Assembly (NCBI RefSeq): GCF_965363235.1
Contig: NC_134843.1
Location: forward strand, 65,015,865-65,079,864
Reading direction: 5' to 3'
Source of the DNA: Mytilus galloprovincialis
Taxonomy: Eukaryota; Mollusca; Bivalvia; Mytilida; Mytilidae
DNA length: 64,000 nucleotides
Part shown: positions 1-9,000 of the stretch, in pieces
Numbering within the stretch: position 1 is the first letter of the stretch
Layout of the letters: each line of letters starts with the position of its first letter
Program-made: the position numbers and the translations under genes
Notes under the pieces: generated by a model
What the model saw: the letters and a program-made list of their open reading frames with translations, nothing else
Database searches by the model: none
Told to the model about the DNA's origin: nothing

Positions 1-3000
1 TACACAGAACAACACTGTGGTTAAAGTAACGCTTCCCAATGCTCCAAATATTACAGTCACATATAATTCAAAGACTTATCACGGAGGCGAAGTCATTACT
101 GTGAACTTAGATGATATGAAAACTTCCAACTACAAAGTATTGGTGATTTAACGGGTGCTCATATTGAAGGCACTCGCCCTATTGCGGCATACAGTGGTAA
201 TATTAAAACAAACATAGGAACGGGGAGATTTCAAGACCATCTGGTAGAACAGCTTACTCCAGTTGATACATGGGGGAGAAAATTCATGACAGCTCCAATT
301 CCAAAAAGAACCGTTGGGGACTACTTTCGTATTGTAGCTAGTGAAGACAACACCGAAGTTAGAATTGCAGGTTTACCATCATTAATTTTGCAAAAGCGGG
401 TGACTGGAAGCAAATTACACTTCCATCTAATTCATATAAGTCAATCAATGCCACAAAGCCTGTTTGCATAGCACAGTTTGTTTTAGGTCAAACAGTCATC
501 AGTTATGAGACTGATGCGTCAATGATGATTATTCCACCATACCAATTGTTCAATTCCAAATATACCTTTGCTACTGCAGAATACTCACATCCGGAATATT
601 TTCGATATCAACATGAAATTATGCTGATAATCGATTAAACTAAGAAAGACGGGCTACTTCTGGACGAAAAACCATTACCTAAGACAACAAAATGGAACCC
701 GATTGAGAAAACTTGTATGGTTGGTACATATGTAGACATTCCAAGGGGATTCCATACTATTGTTCACAAAGATTCTTATACCATATTTGGAAGTTATCTG
801 TATGGTCATGCCTACCATGAATCATATGCTCTTCCCACAGGAATGAGATTAGCAAAGATCAACGCGGTAAGATTTTTAACAAACGTGATTTGCAGGTTCT
901 GCTTGTTTGTTTATTAGTTATATATTTTTATAAAACTGAGAATGGAAATGGGAAATGTGTCAAAGAGACAACAACAGCCGAAGGCCACCAATGGGTCTTC
1001 AATGCAGCCAGAAACTCCCGCATTCGGAGGAGTCCTTCAGCTGGCCCCTAAACAAATATGTTACTAGTTGAGTGATAATGGACGTCATACTAAACTCCGA
1101 ATTATACAGAATTAACTAAAATAAAAAAGATTATACAAGACTACCAAATGCCAGACGCTTTTGACTCGGGACAGGTGCAAAAATGCGGCTGGGTTTAACA
1201 TTTTTTTTTAGATCTCAACCCTCCTTTATACCTCTTGCCAATGTAGAAAAAACAAACGCACAACAATACGCAAAGAAAATTCAATTTAAGAGAAGTTCGA
1301 GTCCGATGTCATATAGGTAACAAAAGAAACGAAACGAAATAACAATAAAACATTAATTTATATATACATAACAATGTTGACTGTGGTTCCCCTATTTTGG
1401 ACATTCTTAAATATTATCTTTGTTTGTTTTGTTCACACAATGGTGACATCACTGTTGATATAACGAGATTTTATGCTACTATCATACAAGTGAGAGGCTT
1501 AGCTGGCTATAAAACCAGGTATAAACCACCCCTTTCTACATAAAAACTGTCTGTACCAAATCAGGATATCACAGTTTTTATCAATTCGTTTGATGTTTGA
1601 GCTTTTGCTTTTGCTTTTTGATTACGGACTTTCCGTTTTGAATTTTCTTCTGAATTCTACTTTTTGTTATTTTACTTTTTATAGCACAAAATTCGTAGCA
1701 TAGAACCTGTTATGTACATAAAACGTATATTATAACTGTGTAAACAGTAATTTGCAAATAAAGATAAACTATATCTGCCAGATGTCATTGTTACGCGTAA
1801 ACAAGATGATACATAATTGTTATAGTATACTTTAGAAAAAAGTTGAACAACCTGTTACTTTTCAAATCAAAGACACATGATTTTATACTAGTACAATTGA
1901 TATCCAATCATTTGAAATTATACTATTTTTACAGCCATGTACACCTACGAAATCAGTTGATGGTGATGGTTTAGACAATGACTGCGATGGTAAAATAGAT
2001 GAAGAATTATGCACAACTGATAACAAAAAACAAGGCAAGCAGTTTACGATACAAATCAAACTTTTTCGTAGTGCGAATTGTATTCTTTTTGGAAAATTCG
2101 CTATAAATTTGAATGTGAATGATTAGACAATATTGAAAAGATAACTGATAAGAAGTTTTTGGTTAGTATTTTAATTTGTGAAGGCTCTTTATGTCACACC
2201 AATTTTAAGGAGTGACGATAGTGATCTCACTCACTCCGCATGTTTGATCATGTCCCAAGTCAGGAGCCCCTGAAGCTGGTAAGCCTTGTATGATTTCTAA
2301 ATTTTAGCTCATTTATTTGTTTTGAGGTTAAGTATGACGTCAAATATCAATGAACTATTGTATACATTTTTGTTTAGGGGCCTACTGAAGCACTCCGCCT
2401 GTTGTAGGATTTTCTCGCTGCGTTGAAGACCCATTGGTTGCCTGCGGCTGTATTCTGCTATTTGATAGTGTTTTTGTCTCTTTGACACATGCTCCATTTT
2501 CATTCTCAATTTCATTCACTACAATTGTCTTTAACGTTTTGGTGTTGCACAGTTTTTTGTAGTTGGCATTAAAACAATAAGCTGAATATTCGGATATGTG
2601 TTAAATATATGCCAGGGCTTCAGTTATTTTCCTTCTAAAGTTGTATCCAAATAATAAGAAATACTTGCATGTTTGATTTGATATTTGTTAACGATGAGTT
2701 AATACACAGTGCAAAAGTAACAAGTGTAGGTTTATTTCTATGTGTACAGCACATACTCATTTCAAACTTTTTTGACAGTACAGATGATGATGGCGATGGA
2801 AGGTTTGATGAAGACTGTACCGATCCTATAACAGGTATTCAGATAATTCAGATAATTTCACGCAGTATTGTATTGTTCGCTTATTGAGACAACTCATAAC
2901 ACATGAAAAATTTTAAGTCGTTTTCGTTTAAAACATGTTAAAATAAAAACAGTTACAACCATTCTTACTTCTGACATAATTCCATTTGCAATTCCTATTC

Positions 3001-6000
3001 AGCTATTTAGCGAATTATCTAATTGTTGAGGGTTTAAGTAGCAAAAGATGGCATTTACTTCACTTGGGAATTTGAAGGGTTCCTGTTGTGTTTACTATAC
3101 CTTAGTAATAAAAAAGCCACGCTGTTATTCGATGCTGTAAGATAGTGAATATAAAAAAGAAGATGTGGTATGATTGCCAATGAGACAACTATCCACAAAA
3201 GACCAAAATGACACAGACATTAACAACTATAGGTCACTGAATCTGTTTGACTTTTTCAAATCAAAAGACAAAATCAGCAGAATCCGTTATTTTCGTATTA
3301 TTTTTTTTAGTTGATGGCTTTTGGGGTTCATGGGGTCCATGGTCTGGTTCGTGTTCAGTCACCTGTGGCAAAGGTGTGCAGTTTCGAAACAGAACATGTG
3401 ATAATCCAGCTCCAACGTATAATGGAAAAAATTGTACGTGTAGCGGACACGATATTAGGCCTTGTAATACAAGAATGAATTGTCCTAGTGAGTAAACAAA
3501 TATGGGTTTCAAATTTCTATTCAAATTTACTGCTATTCTTTTTAAACTATTAAACTTAAATAATTTGATTTATATTAGTTCATCCTACAACACAGTTTCT
3601 TTCAGATAACCTGTAAATAATCAATGTGTTAGTCCGGGAAAAGAGCGGCCAACGATACCAAAGTGACACTCAAACTTAGAAGTCTAAAATAAAATGACAA
3701 TGCAATGGCAAAACAAAAACAGAAAAAAATACGAAAAGACAACATGAATTCAAAGACTCAGCAACACGAACCCCAATACATACCAGGGGTAATCTCAAGT
3801 TCTCCGACATGGTTATGACATCTTGCTTTACGTGTTGCACCTGTCGTGCTGCTCTTATAAATTCACACCCGATAATAAGTCAAATTCAGTTTTGACATTT
3901 GAAGAATATGTATTTCATAATAAGTAAGAAGCTAAGCTCCGATTAATAGAATGAAATTCAAAACAGAGTGGCTGTGGCCATTGATTGACACATTAAATTC
4001 ATCCATTGACTGGGGCAATTTACGTCAACGTTTGTCTGTAACGACCACTGTTCACGACGAACCTACGATAGACATTTAAACTGTGGGGTCACCAAAGGTT
4101 TCTTAACGCCTTTAATTATAAAATAATTCGAAAAATTAATCAGGAATAACCTTTATGTTTTGATTTATATAATTGATATAAATCAAAACATCGTGTTATT
4201 TCTGATTAATTTTTCGAATTACTTTATTAAGGTATTGAGAACCTTTGTAGACCCCATAGTTTAAGTGTCTTTAAAAAGTACATAGTGAGCAGTGGTCGTT
4301 ACATACAAACGTTCACCTAAATTGTCCCAGTCAATGGATAAATTTAATGTGTCAATCAATGGCCACAGCCACACTGTTTTGAATTTCATTCTAATACATC
4401 TTAGGTGAATAAGTTAGAAATGGGTTTCGTGGAGAACTTGGAAGTCCCGGAGAATGAGTTTCTCCGTGGCTTTCAACTTCATACTTTATTTGGCTTTCTA
4501 ATTTTCCCGATTCGAGTGTTACTGATAGGTCTTTTGTAGACGAAACGTGCGTTTGATGTATAAAAAATATCTAATCATGGTTTATATGGAGAGGTATTTT
4601 TAGCATTTAGCAGATAGGGTTAACATATAACAAGCATAATTGAGGCAGTTAGCTATCAGATATTATTTGGCCTCTAAATGTGCAAAAAGGAAAATGATTA
4701 AAACAGTAAAATGGTTGATTTTATTTCTGATATTTGACAGACATATACCTTGTACTTTCTGAATGTTTGTGGCAGATATAATAATTTTAGATTTTCGAAT
4801 TAAGTGGTCCAAAACGGGGTCCCATCTAACCTTCTCTACTATAAGAAACAATTTAAAACATTCATTGAACCTAGTATATAGGTTAATGTATGCAGCTTAA
4901 ACGATAATGTGTATCGTCTTTCAAAGGAAAACCATATTATATTACAAACACAATTAAACAAAATTAATATAGTAAAGTTTATTTGCAAGTTGCTCTTCAA
5001 TTTTGCTGAAGACGTATTAGTCCTGTCTTGCAACTTCTGGCTTTTTGTATTCATTTGAAATTAATTTGACGAAATAAGTACATATCATTTAAGTTCCCTC
5101 GACAACAACAAGCCTACCTGTTACTAAATGTGAAGACGCTACATACATACAGTGTACTGATAGCAATGTATGCAGTGATAAAAGTCTTAGACATTATTGT
5201 CCTGTAACTTGTGGTATGTGTGGTGAGTAAATTTGAATATTAATATACAAAATGTATATCTAGATAATTATGTTTTCTGATTAATTTATCACTGTAACAA
5301 CGTTAACTTGGCAATGATCATTCAATAAGAATGTAAGCCAAGATTATTCAAAAACATTTTGGACATTGTTGCATTTTTTTTAAACTTCTTTTTGTTAAGA
5401 CCTTTGAATTGAATAGTAATGTATATCAAAACTGCAAGTTTCCATTCTAGGATATAGCTTTTTAAGGTCATATTAAACATTTGACAGGTTAAAAATAATA
5501 TTTACCTCCTTGAACCAATGCATGTTTATATCATAAACTTAGTCTTCTGTGCACGATTTTATCACAAACACAAACATATCGTATAATCTTCAACACTCTC
5601 TGTATGTTTGTTATGATGTGAAAATATGGCAGCTACTTAATTGTCGTGTTTTGAAGCCGTAGTTTATCGATTGTCTCCTTATAGTAAACAATCATCAAAG
5701 AAGCATGGTATTGAGCACGTCTTTCAATGCTTAATCTGTGCATTCATTTCAAATTCGCATTTGAAAAAAATAATACCAATATTTTTTTAAGTTCACACGA
5801 CAACAACAAACCTACATGTTACTACATGTGAAGACGCTACATACATACAGTGTACTGATAGCCATGTATGCAGGGATCAAAGTCTTGGACAACATTGTCC
5901 TGTAACTTGTGGTCTGTGTGGTGAGTAAATTTGAATAGCAATATACAAAATTTACAATTAGATAAATATTATTTATCATCGTAACAACTTTAAACTTGGC

Positions 6001-9000
6001 AAATGTCACTCAACACGAACTGTAAGCCAAGATTATTCAAATGTATGTGGACATTATTAAATTTTCGATCAAACTGCTCTTTTTTGTTAACAACTTATCA
6101 TTATCAACAGAAGCAACCTATCACGGAAAATGAAAGACATATCATTTATCAACTAATTGGTTATGTTTGATCACAACACGTTTGTGTTTGCATGAAAATG
6201 TCGTTGTTAAGAAAAAAACTTTAATGTTTTCAAATTTTAATGATTTTCCATCCCAGGAATACAGTCATATTGACTCTGCTGTATTTGGCAAAACTTATTG
6301 GAAATTAAGGTTCTAAACGCTCTTAAACTTTGTGCTTTCTTTTTGAGTCGAGCGCGACCGATGAATAGTGCGTATGGCGTACAAGATTCTAAAACTTGAA
6401 TATATATGAAGAGTTTTATTCTTTATACATATGGTAGATAGGTGTTATATATTACCACCATGAATGAGCCGGTTTGCTTATCTATACTTTTAAATAAGAA
6501 GACATCATTTTGTGTATCGCTTGCAATGTTTTCCTTCCACTATACATTAATCATCATTCCTTTGTGTCCTATAGGTACCATGCATAGTTGCATTTGTCAT
6601 CCTCGCTCATGGATATTTAATTTCGGTTATATTTAAATCATAGACAAGATTTCCGTTTAAAAATACATAGGATGCTGGTAAATTTACAAACAACCCTTAA
6701 TTCCTAAACCTGATTACATGCAATGTTCTTGGTGCCTAACCTAAAGGAACCGATATCAAACATTCTTTCGGTCTCTGGAAGTGCTAAAATTCCGATTTCT
6801 TAGGACCCTTGGAACCGGTATATAATCATGTTGCATATAAGAAGTAATGCATGCAAGCCTTAGATTTGTTGAATACTTTGACATTGTCTTGGTCGTTATT
6901 TCTGAATTTTATCCCGAAGGCAAAAAAGGGTTAAAATTAACGAATATATGAAACGACTCCGGTCATGTGAAAATGATAACAAATCTATAGATATAGAAAA
7001 GTTTCCCACTAAAAAGTCTTGACTCCATTTCTGTAAAATATAACATTAATGTACACAAATTGCATTGTGACGTTGTCGATTTATACATTGTTATAGTAGT
7101 TGTGGTTTATTGGTTATTTTATTATGCTCTATCCAAATAACGTTACCACATATAAGCATTTATTTGCTTTCATAAAAATTAACACCTAGTTATTAAGTCG
7201 ATTTCAGTAACATATGACGTTCAAGTGCACAAATCACATTGTTTGTTGAGTATTTTATGGCCATTGTTATATTATAGTTCGTTTCTGTGTTTGTTACATT
7301 TTAATGTTATGTTTCTGTTGTGTCGTAGTTCTCCTCTTATATTCCATGCGTTTCCCTCAGTTTTAGTTTGCAACCCGGATTTGTTATTTTTCTCAATCGA
7401 TTTAAGAATTTCGAACAGCGGTATACAACTGTTGCCTTTTTTTCTTATCATGGCTCTATTCATAATTCCATTCTAATTTGCAAATACCACAATCGTATTT
7501 ATAAATGTCACAATCATATTTGCATATATCAAAATTTTATTTTCGAATATCACATAATAATCAGATTTCATTAGTGGAATCCGTTTTGAGTGACTGAAAT
7601 TGAAAAGGTTTACATAATTGATTATTCTGTCTTCTGCACACCAAAACAAAAAGCAACATGCTTCCTAAGAATTGTGCGTTAATCTTACTGCAAATAGTTG
7701 ACCTTTGCGTTGACATTCTTTAGATTTACATCCAACATTTTGAACTGGTGAATAATTCAAATTATTATACTTCACGTTAAAATGCCATATTTTGATTGGC
7801 TAATACGAGGGTGTCATTTTACTCTATCACATAGCTGAGAGGGTGACAATTTTTTTGAATGTTACCCTCTCGTCTCAACCAATCAAAAATCGACAATTTA
7901 AAGGACAATGGATTGAATTTACATCAAGTAGTTGAATACAATGCTTAAGTTTTACGTTTTGGATCAAATTTTATTATTTTACTGTCAAAATAAATAAAAA
8001 ACAAACATCTTGTTGTTTATTTCTAATACTCGTAACGTTGTTATGTACGTGACGTCATAGAAAATCCTTTTGAAATAAAATTTTATCTGTAAAAGACAAA
8101 AATGGTAGGACGTTCAGTATAATAAATTAAATAACACATAGCTGAAAGGGTGATAGAGCAGATTGGTACCCCTTGAAAAAGCATTGTCAACCTTGGCTTC
8201 GCCGCGGTTGACAATGTTTTCTCGGGGTACCAATCTGCTCTATCACCCTCTCAGCTATGTGTTATTTATATAATGTTATATTGACATCAGTTCATGTTAA
8301 CAATACTTTTGATACCATTCCTATAATTTTCCACTCCTAAAATATTTTACAAAAATTCATCTTTCAGCAGCTAATGAACAGTGAACATACTTTCAACCAC
8401 GCTCTGAATGTCGTCGATTTCGTGGGTGTGTTCTAGTAGCTATTGTTTAACACCTGAAAGTGCCAAAAAAGTTAACTATTTGTTTTAAACCAGTATTATG
8501 ATTCAGATTTTTGTTAATTTTATATCTGATATTTTACAAACGGCTGTGCTCTTTGCTTCGTATGTTATCTCTTTTAAACTTTTCCCAGAATTCTAAATAT
8601 GTTTTTACTTTCTCTATGTTATTTGGCAGATTTATAATGATTTTAGATTTTCGTATTCAGTGGGCCAACACGTGGTCGTTCGTACCTTCTCTTATAGGAA
8701 ACAATATAAGGCATTCATTAGACTATTTTCCATATGCTTGTACAGAGATTACTAGGTTTTTTTTACCTGCTTGTTTTATTTGTACAAATATTTTCCCAAG
8801 AATTGAACCTAAGATTGACATCTGAAATAGATAGGCGGGGCTTCAGCTTGTATACATTAAACTTATCAATGTTATATTATGCTACGCACATTATACAACT
8901 TGAAACCCCGACTATCCATTAGTTGTCAATCTTAATTACAATGCTTATGCAAACATTTTTACTAACAAAACCAGCAATCTGGCAAACCTTTAAACTACAA

